A DNA stretch of 29,145 nt, taken from contig NZ_JBLXIK010000013.1 of the NCBI RefSeq assembly GCF_048269565.1, positions 1 through 29,145 of the forward strand. The letters run 5' to 3'. Below the pieces are notes generated by a model. That model was not told the DNA's origin, did not search any database, and saw nothing but the letters and a program-made list of their open reading frames with translations. Below, piece by piece: positions 13,680-22,241 of this stretch (positions are counted from its first letter, which is position 1; each line of letters starts with the position of its first letter). The translations under genes and the position numbers were made by a program. Source of the DNA: Maricaulis sp048269565. Lineage in GTDB: Bacteria > Pseudomonadota > Alphaproteobacteria > Caulobacterales > Maricaulaceae.

Positions 13680-15089
13680 CTAGTAGAGCCGCAGGGTCGG
13701 CTCATAGCGCTGGCCGCGGCGGTCGATCACGATCGGCCATTGGCGTTCACCATCGAAGCGGGCCATGATCTCGGCCGCATCATCGAGCGAAGTGACCGGC
13801 TGGCCCATCAGCGCGACCAGGCGGTCACCGGGCCGGAAGCCATAGCGCGCCGCCACGGAGCGGCGCTGGACATTCATCACCACGACACCATCGAGGAAGG
13901 GATCCAGCCCCACGGTCTCGTTGAAGGCCGGCGAGAGCGCGACCAGACGGACGCCGGACAAGGGATTGCGGCCGTCGACAGTCAGGGGCTCCGGCTCGGC
14001 CGAGCCCGGTGCCGGGCTGACCGGGATATCCAGCTCGATCGCCTCGCCGCCGCGCAGGACCTGGAAGCGGGCATTCTCGCCCGCAGCCCGAATCGCCAGG
14101 CGGAAACGGGCGCCGGCATCATTGCTGATCTCATGGCCATCGACCGCCAGCACGATATCGCCCTGCCGCAAGCCGCCATCATCGGCAGCCGCGTCCGGAT
14201 AAATCTCGCTCACCAGCGCGCCTTGCGGCCGGTCCAGATCGAAGGTCGAGGCGATGTCGCTGGTAACCGGTTGCAGGCGTGCGCCCAGCCAGGGCCGGAT
14301 CAGCTCGCCTTCACTCAGGGCCGTGTCGACCACGCGCCGGACCATCTCGACCGGGATGGCGAAGCCGATCCCGTTGGAGCCGCCGGACCGCGAGAAGATC
14401 ATCGAATTGATGCCGATCAATTGTCCGCGCATATCCACCAGCGCGCCGCCGGAATTGCCCGGATTGATCGCCGCATCGGTCTGGATGAAGGAGGCGAAAT
14501 CGGTCTGGCCGACATCGGTCCGCGCCAGCGCCGAGACAATGCCGCTGGTGACGGTCTGTCCGACACCGAAGGGATTGCCGATCGCCAGCACCAGATCGCC
14601 GACTTCAGGATCATCGGTCATGTTGAAGGGCAGGCTCGGCAGCGGCTCGTCAGTCTCGATCCGGAGCACGGCGAGATCGGTCGCCTCATCGGTCAGCAGC
14701 ACCGTGGCTTCGAACTCGCGGCGATCGGCGAGCACGACGCGCAATTCGGTTGCGCCGGCGACGACATGATTATTGGTCACGATGACGCCGGAATGGTCGA
14801 CGATGACGCCGGAACCCAGCGAGTTCTGCTCGCGTGGCTGCGAGCGGAACATGCGCGAGAACACCGGATCATTGGCGAACGGGTTTTGGCTGTTCACGAC
14901 CCGGCGCGAATAGACATTCACCACCGCCGGTGCGACATCGCGCACGATCGGCGCGAAGGAGAGTTGCATCTCGACGCGGCTGTCGGGGACAACCCGGTCC
15001 TGATTGACCGGGAGCTCGGTTTCCTGGGCTGCGGCGGGAGCCGCGAGCAGGACGATGGCAAGAAGCAGATATCTGATCATGGCGCTCAT
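13680..15089 (-). CDS. Periplasmic serine protease of the DegP/HtrA (Do) family
   Basis: A 469-residue HtrA-type protease for envelope protein quality control. A signal peptide spans 1-21 (cleavage after AAA before QETE). The trypsin-like domain carries the triad His108 (TNNHVV), Asp138 (ATDLAVL) and Ser213 (GNSGGAL), followed by two PDZ domains (about 265-345 and 380-465). AGGG five bases upstream supports the ATG at 15089; a second ATG three codons in is possible. It lies 78 bases beyond rplQ, behind a terminator, so it should have its own promoter. Whether it corresponds to DegP, DegQ or DegS cannot be fixed by eye. Confidence 0.93.
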   Translation of the reverse strand: MSAMIRYLLLAIVLLAAPAAAQETELPVNQDRVVPDSRVEMQLSFAPIVRDVAPAVVNVYSRRVVNSQNPFANDPVFSRMFRSQPREQNSLGSGVIVDHSGVIVTNNHVVAGATELRVVLADRREFEATVLLTDEATDLAVLRIETDEPLPSLPFNMTDDPEVGDLVLAIGNPFGVGQTVTSGIVSALARTDVGQTDFASFIQTDAAINPGNSGGALVDMRGQLIGINSMIFSRSGGSNGIGFAIPVEMVRRVVDTALSEGELIRPWLGARLQPVTSDIASTFDLDRPQGALVSEIYPDAAADDGGLRQGDIVLAVDGHEISNDAGARFRLAIRAAGENARFQVLRGGEAIELDIPVSPAPGSAEPEPLTVDGRNPLSGVRLVALSPAFNETVGLDPFLDGVVVMNVQRRSVAARYGFRPGDRLVALMGQPVTSLDDAAEIMARFDGERQWPIVIDRRGQRYEPTLRLY

Positions 15090-15110
15090 ATAACCCTGAT
15101 TTCCGGCATG

Positions 15111-15141
15111 AAAAAGGCGGCTAGCCTGAGCTAACCGCCTT
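15111..15141 (-). terminator. Rho-independent terminator of the ribosomal operon
   Basis: On the minus strand AAGGCGGTTAGC, loop TCAG and GCTAGCCGCCTT (15114-15125 with 15130-15141, one G-T type mismatch) are followed by a T-run (15111-15115). It starts 27 bases after the rplQ stop and closes the ribosomal block before the protease gene. Confidence 0.88.
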
Positions 15142-15167
15142 GATCTGATATTTTGATGACGACAAGC

Positions 15168-15590
15168 TTACTCGTCAGTCATGTCGCTGGCCGCTGCGGC
15201 GCGGGCACGGTCGACGGCGCCCTTCGCAGCAGTGTCGCGGTCCACCAGCTCGATAACGGCCATGGGCGCATTGTCGCCATGACGGAAACCGGCCTTGAGC
15301 ACGCGGGTGTAACCACCATTGCGCTCGGTATAGCGGCCGCCGAGCGTGTCGAACAGCTTCTTGACCTGGTCTTCGTTGCGAACCTTGGACATCGCCTGAC
15401 GGCGGCCATGGATGTCGCCACGCTTCGCCAGCGAGATGAGCTTGTCCATGAACGGAGCCAGCTCCTTCGCCTTGGGAAGGGTCGTGATGATTTGCTCGTG
15501 CTCGATCAGCGATGACGCCATATTGGCGAGCATGGCTTTGCGATGCGAGTGCGTGCGGTTGAGCTTGCGATGTGCGATGCCGTGACGCAT
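15168..15590 (-). CDS. rplQ: Large-subunit ribosomal protein L17 (bL17)
   Basis: A 140-residue bL17 of the large ribosomal subunit near the peptide exit tunnel. The N-terminus MRHGIAHRKLNRTHSHRKAM is diagnostic, and the core EHEQIITTLPKAKELAPFMDKLI follows. The C-terminus (after about 118) is an Ala/Asp-rich tail beyond the bacterial core. It is the last gene of the operon, 44 bases after rpoA, the usual position, and is followed by the terminator at 15111-15141. Confidence 0.97.
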   Translation of the reverse strand: MRHGIAHRKLNRTHSHRKAMLANMASSLIEHEQIITTLPKAKELAPFMDKLISLAKRGDIHGRRQAMSKVRNEDQVKKLFDTLGGRYTERNGGYTRVLKAGFRHGDNAPMAVIELVDRDTAAKGAVDRARAAAASDMTDE

Positions 15591-15634
15591 GGCTTGATCT
15601 CCTCAGGTCCAGTCGGGAGCCTCTCGGCTGCCTG

Positions 15635-16654
15635 CTAGACGTGGTCCTCGAAACGTTTGGCGAGATCTTCGATGTTCTCCGGCGGCCAGTTCGGCGCCTC
15701 CATACCCAGATGCAGACCCATCTGGGCGAGAACTTCCTTGATCTCATTAAGCGACTTGCGGCCGAAATTCGGGGTGCGGAGCATTTCCGCCTCGGATTTC
15801 TGGATCAGGTCGCCGATGTAGACGATGTTGTCGTTCTTCAGGCAGTTCGCCGAACGCACCGACAGTTCAAGCTCATCAACCTTGCGCAGCAGCGCCGGAT
15901 TGAAGTCGAGCTCGGGCTTGTCGTCTTCCGCCGGACGCGCTTCCACAGCTTCTTCAAAGTTGATGAAGATCTGGAACTGGTCCTGCAGGATGCGCGCCGA
16001 GTAGGCGACAGCATCTTCCGGTGACACGGTGCCATCGGTTTCGACTTCAAGAATCAGCTTGTCATAATCAAGCACCTGGCCTTCACGCGTATTCTCGACG
16101 CGGTAGGACACACGCTTGACCGGGCTGAACAGCGAGTCGACGCCGATCAGGCCGATGGGCGCATCTTCCGGACGATTGCGATCAGAAGGCACATAGCCCT
16201 TGCCGGTATTGACGGTGAATTCCATGCGGATTTCAGCACCAACATCGAGCGTGCACAGGACGAGGTCCTTGTTGACGACTTCGATATCAGCGGTCTCTTC
16301 GATATCGCCAGCTGTCACCACGCCCGGGCCGGTCTTGCGCAGAACAACGCGCTTGGGGCCCTCGCCATGCATGTGCAAGGCGATCTGCTTGATGTTGAGC
16401 ACGATATCGGTGACGTCTTCACGCACACCGTCGATCGACGAAAACTCGTGCACCACGCCATCGATATGGACGTTGGTGACCGCTGCGCCCTGAAGCGAAG
16501 ACAGCAGCACACGACGCAGCGAATTGCCCAGCGTCATGCCAAAGCCGCGTTCCAGCGGTTCGGCAATGATCTTGGCATGTCGGGACGGGTTATGACCCGG
16601 CTCGATTTCCGGCTTCATCGGGCGGATGAGTTCTTGCCAGTTCTTTTCGATCAC
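15635..16654 (-). CDS. rpoA: RNA polymerase alpha subunit
   Basis: The 339-residue alpha subunit dimerises to nucleate RNA polymerase and contacts UP elements and activators. The N-terminal assembly domain contains EPLERGFGMTLGNSLRRVLLSS; the C-terminal DNA-binding domain (about 255-320) contains ELSVRSANCLKNDNIVYIGDL and TPNFGRKSLNEIKEVL. An acidic linker (EARPAEDDKPE) joins them. The start codon is GTG, since family wording begins (M)IEKNWQELIRP. It is 75 bases from rpsK, and that gap contains a CGGGA/TCCCG hairpin, so some independent control is possible. Confidence 0.97.
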   Translation of the reverse strand: MIEKNWQELIRPMKPEIEPGHNPSRHAKIIAEPLERGFGMTLGNSLRRVLLSSLQGAAVTNVHIDGVVHEFSSIDGVREDVTDIVLNIKQIALHMHGEGPKRVVLRKTGPGVVTAGDIEETADIEVVNKDLVLCTLDVGAEIRMEFTVNTGKGYVPSDRNRPEDAPIGLIGVDSLFSPVKRVSYRVENTREGQVLDYDKLILEVETDGTVSPEDAVAYSARILQDQFQIFINFEEAVEARPAEDDKPELDFNPALLRKVDELELSVRSANCLKNDNIVYIGDLIQKSEAEMLRTPNFGRKSLNEIKEVLAQMGLHLGMEAPNWPPENIEDLAKRFEDHV

Positions 16655-16729
16655 GTTCTTACTGCCCCTTCATCAGCCGCGCGGGAGATCCCGACGGCGC
16701 GTTCAATATCCGAATTGCACAAACACGTA

Positions 16730-17119
16730 CTAGACGCGGCGGCGTTTCGGCGGACGGCAGCCATTGTGTGGAATCGGCGTGACGTCCTGGATGGTCGTGA
16801 TGGTGAAACCCACCGACTGCAAGGCACGCAGCGCAGACTCACGGCCCGAACCAGGACCCGAGACTTTCACCTCGAGGGTCTTCATGCCGTGTTCCATGGC
16901 CTTCTTGCCAGCATCTTCCGCCGCCATCTGGGCTGCATAGGGAGTCGATTTACGCGACCCCTTGAAGCCCATGTGACCGGCCGACGACCAAGAAATAGCA
17001 TTTCCCTGCGCATCGGTGATGGTCACCATGGTGTTGTTGAAGCTCGCGCTCACATGGGCAACGCCCGATGTGATGTTCTTGCGTTCGCGCCGCTTAACGC
17101 GGCCTTGTTCCTTAGCCAT
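16730..17119 (-). CDS. rpsK: Small-subunit ribosomal protein S11 (uS11)
   Basis: A 129-residue uS11 of the 30S platform, which shapes the mRNA exit path with S7 and S18. The sequence HVSASFNNTMVTITDAQGN and the tail HNGCRPPKRRRV are diagnostic. The length equals the E. coli protein. It starts ten bases after rpsM and precedes rpoA, the standard alpha-operon order. Confidence 0.97.
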   Translation of the reverse strand: MAKEQGRVKRRERKNITSGVAHVSASFNNTMVTITDAQGNAISWSSAGHMGFKGSRKSTPYAAQMAAEDAGKKAMEHGMKTLEVKVSGPGSGRESALRALQSVGFTITTIQDVTPIPHNGCRPPKRRRV

Positions 17120-17129
17120 AATCTAGGCC

Positions 17130-17498
17130 CTATTTCTTCTTGCCAGCGATAGGCTTGGCGGGACCCTTGCGCGTACGCGCATTGGTGTGGGTGCGTTGAC
17201 CACGAACCGGAAGGCCACGACGGTGGCGCAAGCCACGGTAGTTACCCAGGTCCATGAGACGCTTGATATTCACAGCAACCTCACGGCGCAGATCCCCTTC
17301 CACTTGGTGATCACGATCGATCACTTCGCGGATTTGCAGGACTTCTGCATCCGTCAGCTGATTGACGCGGCGGTCAGACGCAATGGAAACCTGCTCGCAG
17401 ATCTCCTTCGCCTTGGCCGGGCCAATGCCGTGGATATAGCTCAGCGCGATTTCCACGCGCTTATTCGTCGGAATATTGACGCCGGCAATACGGGCCAC
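17130..17498 (-). CDS. rpsM: Small-subunit ribosomal protein S13 (uS13)
   Basis: A 122-residue uS13 of the 30S head that contacts L5 and the P-site tRNA. ARIAGVNIPTNKRVEIALSY opens the protein, and RGLRHRRGLPVRGQRTHTNA with a basic tail closes it. The start codon is GTG at 17498, seven bases after a GGAG ribosome site; a conventional ATG is absent. It begins the alpha-operon part after a 144-base gap from adk, where a promoter is likely. Confidence 0.96.
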   Translation of the reverse strand: MARIAGVNIPTNKRVEIALSYIHGIGPAKAKEICEQVSIASDRRVNQLTDAEVLQIREVIDRDHQVEGDLRREVAVNIKRLMDLGNYRGLRHRRGLPVRGQRTHTNARTRKGPAKPIAGKKK

Positions 17499-17591
17499 AA
17501 TCCATCTCCCAAAATCAGAACGCCGTGCGCGAGCGAACCAATGGGCAACCTTGCGGTCACCACATGAGCTCGCCCGTTTCGCGAAGGGCGC

Positions 17592-17621
17592 TATCTACAG
17601 TCAGCATTGCCCCCCCGTCAA
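17592..17621 (-). promoter_or_regulatory. Candidate internal promoter ahead of rpsM
   Basis: In the longest gap of the ribosomal block the minus strand reads TTGACG (17616-17621), 18 bases and TAGATA (17592-17597). The -35 is good, the -10 weak. A run of seven G overlaps the spacer. It would allow rpsM-rpsK-rpoA-rplQ to be transcribed apart from secY-adk. Confidence 0.4.
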
Positions 17622-17642
17622 TGGGGTTGCAACAGGGTTGTT

Positions 17643-18209
17643 TCAGTTCTCTGACAAAGCAGCAGCAATTCCGGCCGCCACCTCATCGACAGGACCCATT
17701 CCCGGCACTTCCCGCATCTTGCCTTGAGCGGCATAAAACGGGATGAGTTGCGCTGTTTGGTCCTGGTAATTTTTGAGGCGCACTTTAAACGCCTCGATAT
17801 TGTCGTCTGCACGTCCTTCTTCGGCTGCACGCTTTTGCATGCGAGCCACAAGCTCTTCGTCATCCACGATCAGGCGGATGACGCAATCAACGGCACTGCC
17901 GCGGCGGGCGAGCGCTGCATCGAGCGCCTCTGCCTGCGCGACGGTGCGCGGGAAGCCGTCAAAGATCGCACCACCCGCAGCTTCCGCCTCCGGCAGTCTT
18001 TCCTCGATCAATTCGATCACGATCTCGTCGGAGACCAGATCGCCGGCATCCATGATCGCGGCGACGCGTTGACCCAGTTCGGTACCGGCTGCCTTGGCGG
18101 CGCGCAGCATGTCACCGGTCGACAGCTGAACCCAGCCGCGTTCCGCGACGAGCCGCTTGGACTGTGTGCCCTTGCCGCAGCCTGGTGGTCCGAACAGGAT
18201 AATATTCAT
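17643..18209 (-). CDS. adk: Adenylate kinase
   Basis: A 188-residue enzyme catalysing 2 ADP = ATP + AMP. The P-loop GPPGCGKGT (7-15), the AMP-site QLSTGDMLRAA and the DGFPRT motif are present. The LID is the short form, without the zinc-finger-like insertion of long adenylate kinases. Its ATG overlaps the secY stop by four bases (ATGA), giving translational coupling. Lying between secY and rpsM is characteristic of alphaproteobacteria. Confidence 0.96.
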   Translation of the reverse strand: MNIILFGPPGCGKGTQSKRLVAERGWVQLSTGDMLRAAKAAGTELGQRVAAIMDAGDLVSDEIVIELIEERLPEAEAAGGAIFDGFPRTVAQAEALDAALARRGSAVDCVIRLIVDDEELVARMQKRAAEEGRADDNIEAFKVRLKNYQDQTAQLIPFYAAQGKMREVPGMGPVDEVAAGIAAALSEN

Positions 18210-19549
18210 CGTTTGCGGCCCCGCAGCTTGGACTTCTTGATGAGGCCCTCATACTGGTGCGCCAGCAGGTGTGACTGGATCTGCGAAATCGTGTCCATCG
18301 ACACCGAGACCAGGATCAGGATGGACGTACCGCCAAGGGCAGCCCCTCCCCCACCAGGGCTCAACATCATCGGCACCAGGCAGATGAGGGTGAGATAAAG
18401 CGCCCCGATCAATGTCAGGCGCGAGAGGACGTAGTCGAGATATTCCGTGGTGCGCTGGCCGGGCCGGATCCCGGGCAGGAAGCCGCCATACTTGCGCAGA
18501 TTGTCGGCCGTTTCTTCGGGATTGAACACCACCGAGGTGTAGAAGAAACAGAAGAAGATAATCAGCGCGGCATACAGGCTCAGGAAGAGCGGCGTCCCGG
18601 CGCCGAGATAGGCCACGGCTGTCTGCAGCCATTCCGGTCCCGACTGGGACTGGAAGCCGGCAGCGGTCGCCGGCAGCAAAAGCAGTGACGAGGCAAAGAT
18701 CGGTGGAATCACGCCCGCGGTGTTCAGTTTCAGCGGCAGGAAGGACGAATCACCCCCGACCATCCGATTGCCCTGTTGGCGCTTGGGGTACTGGACCAGC
18801 AGGCGGCGCTGCGAGCGCTCGATGAACACCACCAGCACGAGGCCGAGGATGACCAGGGCAAAGCCGCCGAAGAAGGCGCCCATGCTCATGCCGCCACTGG
18901 CGCTCAGGCTCAGTGCATTGCCCAGCATGCCGGGAATGGCCGAAACGATACCGGCGAAAATGATCAGCGAGACGCCATTGCCAACGCCGCGCGAGGTAAT
19001 CTGCTCGCCCAGCCACAGCAGCAGCATGGTGCCGCCGACCAGGGTGATGACGGTCGAGACGATGAAGAAGGGTCCCGGGTTGAGCGCCATGCTCAGCCCG
19101 TCAGCATTGAGCGCGTTCATGCCCATCGCGATCGCCAGGGCCTGGCCGGTGGCCAGAACGACGGTCAGATAGCGCGAATACTGGTTGATCTGCTTGCGGC
19201 CGGCCTCGCCACCTTCCTTCTTCAGCTTTTCAAGGCTGGGAATGGTCGCCGACATCAGCTGCATGATGATCGATGCCGAGATGTAGGGCATCACATTCAG
19301 CGCGAAAATCGCCATGCGCTCGACGGCACCGCCGCCCAGCACATTGAACATGCTCAGTATGCCCTGCGAGTTCTGTTCGAACACGCGCGCATACTGAACC
19401 GGGTCAATCCCCGGGATCGGAACCCAGGTTCCGAGGCGATACACGATCAGGATGATGACCGTGAACAGAATACGCTGCTGCAGCTCCTTCGCCTTCGCGA
19501 AGGAGCTGAAGTTCATGTTTGCAGCAAGCTGTTCGGCAGCTGAAGCCAT
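18206..19549 (-). CDS. secY: Protein translocase channel subunit SecY
   Basis: The 447-residue, ten-helix channel subunit of the SecYEG translocon. It shows the plug and first-helix region RLGTWVPIPGIDP, QLMSATIPSLEKLKKEGGEAGRK, a ribosome/SecA loop with RSQRRLLVQYPKRQ, the loop region FLPGIRPGQRTTEYLDYVLSRLTLIG and the helix 10 tail HQYEGLIKKSKLRGRKR (each quoted only as a landmark). The length fits the family. It follows rplO after 33 bases and is coupled to adk. Confidence 0.97.
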   Translation of the reverse strand: MASAAEQLAANMNFSSFAKAKELQQRILFTVIILIVYRLGTWVPIPGIDPVQYARVFEQNSQGILSMFNVLGGGAVERMAIFALNVMPYISASIIMQLMSATIPSLEKLKKEGGEAGRKQINQYSRYLTVVLATGQALAIAMGMNALNADGLSMALNPGPFFIVSTVITLVGGTMLLLWLGEQITSRGVGNGVSLIIFAGIVSAIPGMLGNALSLSASGGMSMGAFFGGFALVILGLVLVVFIERSQRRLLVQYPKRQQGNRMVGGDSSFLPLKLNTAGVIPPIFASSLLLLPATAAGFQSQSGPEWLQTAVAYLGAGTPLFLSLYAALIIFFCFFYTSVVFNPEETADNLRKYGGFLPGIRPGQRTTEYLDYVLSRLTLIGALYLTLICLVPMMLSPGGGGAALGGTSILILVSVSMDTISQIQSHLLAHQYEGLIKKSKLRGRKR

Positions 19550-19582
19550 TAGCTATTCCCCTCGCGGCCGGCGCTAGACCGC

Positions 19583-20056
19583 TTATTCCGCGGACGCTGC
19601 CGCGGGCAGATTCACTTTACCGCCAGCCTTCTCGACAGCCTCGATGGCTGGCTTGGAAGCGCCGGCAACGGTGATCTCAACTTTGGTCTTCAGTTCGCCC
19701 TTTGCAAGGAGACGGATGCCATCGAGTTCACGACGCACCAGTCCGGCACCGCGCAGGACGTCGGCATCGATCGGCTTCTTGGCGTCGATCTGACCGGCAT
19801 CAATAGCCTTCTGGATCCGGCCAAGATTGATCTCGGCCCAGGCCTTGCGGTTCGGCTTGTTGAAGCCGCGCTTTGGCAGGCGCATGTGGAGTGGCATCTG
19901 GCCACCCTCAAACCCCTTGATGGCCACGCCGGAGCGTGACTTCTGGCCTTTTACGCCGCGGCCGCCGGTCTTGCCCTTGCCAGAGCCGATACCGCGACCA
20001 ACCCGAAAACGGTTCTTGGTCGAGCCATCATTGTCGCGCAATTCATTGAGACGCAT
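19583..20056 (-). CDS. rplO: Large-subunit ribosomal protein L15 (uL15)
   Basis: A 157-residue uL15, a late-assembly protein of the 50S subunit. MRLNELRDNDGSTKN and the glycine-rich GRGIGSGKGKTGGRGVKGQK segment are diagnostic. The ATG at 20056 is chosen because GGAG lies seven bases upstream; an in-frame ATG at 20068 overlaps that ribosome site. It follows rpmD after 39 bases. Confidence 0.96.
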   Translation of the reverse strand: MRLNELRDNDGSTKNRFRVGRGIGSGKGKTGGRGVKGQKSRSGVAIKGFEGGQMPLHMRLPKRGFNKPNRKAWAEINLGRIQKAIDAGQIDAKKPIDADVLRGAGLVRRELDGIRLLAKGELKTKVEITVAGASKPAIEAVEKAGGKVNLPAAASAE

Positions 20057-20095
20057 GTCATTCTCCATTCGAAAGAGCGGTATCCCGCGAGGGAC

Positions 20096-20281
20096 CTACT
20101 CTTCGACGATTTCCACCATATGGCTGACCTTGGCGATCATGCCACGGACAGACGGTGTATCTTCCAGGACGCGCTCGCGGCCGATCTTGTTGAGACCGAG
20201 GCCGACCAGGGTCGCGCGTTGATCAGCCGGACGACGGATAGGGCTCCGGGTCTGGCGTACTTTGAGGGTCTTCTTGGCCAT
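20096..20281 (-). CDS. rpmD: Large-subunit ribosomal protein L30 (uL30)
   Basis: A 61-residue uL30 of the bacterial short form. KVRQTRSPIRRPADQRATL and GLGLNKIGRERVLEDTPSV match the family. It is placed between rpsE and rplO as usual, with gaps of 11 and 39 bases. Confidence 0.96.
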   Translation of the reverse strand: MAKKTLKVRQTRSPIRRPADQRATLVGLGLNKIGRERVLEDTPSVRGMIAKVSHMVEIVEE

Positions 20282-20292
20282 GACAGCGATCC

Positions 20293-20904
20293 TTACGCTT
20301 CGATCGCTTCGGGTGAGGACGCGCCATCATCGCGGCGGTTCACCACATCACCAACCTTCAGGCCACGCTTGGCCGCAACCGAGCGTGGGCTCGCCTGCGA
20401 TTTCAGCGCGTCGAATGTGGCGCGGATCATGTTGTACGGGTTGGAGGTGCCGACCGACTTGGCGACGACATCGTGAATCCCGAGGGTTTCCAGCACGGCG
20501 CGCATCGGGCCACCGGCGATGACGCCGGTACCTGGAGGCGCAGCACGCAGAACCACCTTGCCGGCACCGTGACGGCCCTTGCCGTCATGATGCAGGGTGC
20601 GGCCTTCGCGCAGCGGCACGCGGATCAAGCTCTTCTTGGCTTCGTCCGTGGCCTTGCGGATGGCTTCAGGAACCTCGCGGGCCTTGCCCTGGCCGAAGCC
20701 GACACGGCCCTTCTTGTCACCGACGACGACGAGCGCGGCGAACTGGAAGTTCCGGCCACCCTTGACCGTCTTGGCAACGCGATTGATGTGAACCAGCTTG
20801 TCGACGAATTCGTCGTCACGCTCTTGTTCACGGCCACGACCGCGTCCGCGACCCCGATCACCACGATCTCCGCGATCGCGCTGTTGCTCGTTTGGATGAG
20901 CCAT
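20293..20904 (-). CDS. rpsE: Small-subunit ribosomal protein S5 (uS5) with Arg/Gly/Asp-rich N-terminal extension
   Basis: A 203-residue uS5, which shapes the mRNA entry channel and affects decoding accuracy. The core begins near residue 32 (EFVDKLVHINRVAKTVKGG) and continues through FAALVVVGDKKGRVGFGQGK to KSVGTSNPYNMIRAT. It is about 36 residues longer than the E. coli protein, mostly because of an N-terminal low-complexity segment, RDRGDRGDRGRGRGRGR. The ATG at 20904 is the only plausible start for that extension. Confidence 0.96.
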   Translation of the reverse strand: MAHPNEQQRDRGDRGDRGRGRGRGREQERDDEFVDKLVHINRVAKTVKGGRNFQFAALVVVGDKKGRVGFGQGKAREVPEAIRKATDEAKKSLIRVPLREGRTLHHDGKGRHGAGKVVLRAAPPGTGVIAGGPMRAVLETLGIHDVVAKSVGTSNPYNMIRATFDALKSQASPRSVAAKRGLKVGDVVNRRDDGASSPEAIEA

Positions 20905-20916
20905 GCGTCCGCTCCC

Positions 20917-21279
20917 TTAAAAGCTCAGGCCGCCCTCGCGGGCCGCCTCTGCAAGCGCTTTGACGCGCCCGTGAAACATATTGCCGCCGCGATCGAAGAC
21001 GACCTCTTTCACGCCAGCCTTGACGGCGCGCTCGGCGATCATCTTGCCGACGATACCGGCTGCCGTGACATCGCCCCCCTTCGGGTGCTCCTTCTTGGCA
21101 GCTTCCTCGAGCGAGCACGCGGCGGCGACTGTGACGCCATTGGTGTCGTCGATGATCTGGGCATAGATGTTCTTCGAAGAACGGAAGACGGACAGGCGCA
21201 AGCGCCCATTGGCGAATTTCCGCAGACGGGTCCGCGTGCGCTGGGCGCGCCGGACTGATTTTTCGCGTTGGTTTTTCAT
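20917..21279 (-). CDS. rplR: Large-subunit ribosomal protein L18 (uL18)
   Basis: A 120-residue uL18 that binds 5S rRNA with L5 and L25. The Arg-rich start (RRAQRTRTRLRKFANGRLRL) and VFDRGGNMFHGRVKALAEAA are diagnostic. Gaps are eight bases to rplF and twelve to rpsE. Confidence 0.96.
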   Translation of the reverse strand: MKNQREKSVRRAQRTRTRLRKFANGRLRLSVFRSSKNIYAQIIDDTNGVTVAAACSLEEAAKKEHPKGGDVTAAGIVGKMIAERAVKAGVKEVVFDRGGNMFHGRVKALAEAAREGGLSF

Positions 21280-21287
21280 CGCTCGCC

Positions 21288-21821
21288 CTACTTCTTCTTG
21301 CCTTCTTTGCGGCGAATGTATTCGCCAGCATATTTGATACCCTTGCCCTTGTAAGGCTCAGGCGGACGGAAGCGGCGGATTTCGGCGGCAACCTGGCCAA
21401 CCTTCTGCTTGTCCGCACCTTCGATCTTGATCTCGGTGGGCTTCGTAGATGAAATCGTAACGCCTGCAGGCGGCTCATAAACAACGTCGTGCGACAGGCC
21501 GAGGGCCAGCTTCACGGCCTTGCCCTGCATGGCAGCGCGGTAACCGACGCCGACCAGCTCGAGGTTCTTCTCATAACCCGTTGTGACACCCTGGACCAGA
21601 TTGGCGACCAGTGCGCGCTGCAAGCCCCACATGGAGCGTGCGCGCTTCGTCATGTCGCGAGGCGTGACCTTGAAGCCGTCCTCTTCCTGGGTGACGGACA
21701 CCTCAGGAACGAACACCATGGACAATTCGCCCTTGGGTCCTTTGACGGTCAGGCCGGTCTCGGTCAGCGTCGTGGTGACATTGGCCGGAATCGCGACTGG
21801 GAGTTTACCGATACGTGACAT
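21288..21821 (-). CDS. rplF: Large-subunit ribosomal protein L6 (uL6)
   Basis: A 177-residue uL6 near the sarcin-ricin loop and factor-binding site. MSRIGKLPVAIP opens it, and the second repeat ends with RRFRPPEPYKGKGIKYAGE and a lysine tail. The length equals the usual 177. It is 12 bases from rpsH. Confidence 0.97.
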   Translation of the reverse strand: MSRIGKLPVAIPANVTTTLTETGLTVKGPKGELSMVFVPEVSVTQEEDGFKVTPRDMTKRARSMWGLQRALVANLVQGVTTGYEKNLELVGVGYRAAMQGKAVKLALGLSHDVVYEPPAGVTISSTKPTEIKIEGADKQKVGQVAAEIRRFRPPEPYKGKGIKYAGEYIRRKEGKKK

Positions 21822-21833
21822 AGGTGCGCTCCC

Positions 21834-22229
21834 TTAGCTTACGTGGCAGAGAATTTCCCCGCCCACATTGGCTTCACGGGCACTCGTATCCGACATCACA
21901 CCCTGGGGGGTGGACAGGATAGCGATGCCGAGGCCGTTCTGGACGAGGGCGATATCTTTGACGCCGGAATAGACGCGGCGACCTGGCTTGGAGATCCGTT
22001 TGATATTCTGGATCACCGAGTCACCTTCGTAGTATTTCAGCTCGATTTCGAGTTCCTTCATGCCCGTCGAGTGTTCGACTTCCGCATAGTCGCGGATATA
22101 GCCTTCACTCTTGAGCACTTCGAGAACGCGGCGGCGCAGGGCCGAGGCAGGCGTGCTGACAGTCCGCTTGTTGCGCATCAGCGCATTACGGATACGGGTC
22201 AACATATCGCCGAGAGGATCATTCACCAT
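21834..22229 (-). CDS. rpsH: Small-subunit ribosomal protein S8 (uS8)
   Basis: A 131-residue uS8 that organises the central domain of 16S rRNA; in E. coli it is also the translational repressor of the spc operon. NDPLGDMLTRIRNALMRNK and GLGIAILSTPQGVMSDTSAR are diagnostic. Whether S8 controls this operon is not evident from the sequence around rplE. Confidence 0.97.
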   Translation of the reverse strand: MVNDPLGDMLTRIRNALMRNKRTVSTPASALRRRVLEVLKSEGYIRDYAEVEHSTGMKELEIELKYYEGDSVIQNIKRISKPGRRVYSGVKDIALVQNGLGIAILSTPQGVMSDTSAREANVGGEILCHVS

Positions 22230-22241
22230 CTTCGCGCTCCC

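Noticed and set aside
13617..15134. Plus-strand open frame of 505 codons opposite the protease
   Set aside because: It is antisense to a complete DegP/HtrA gene with catalytic triad and PDZ domains; the product has no recognisable features.
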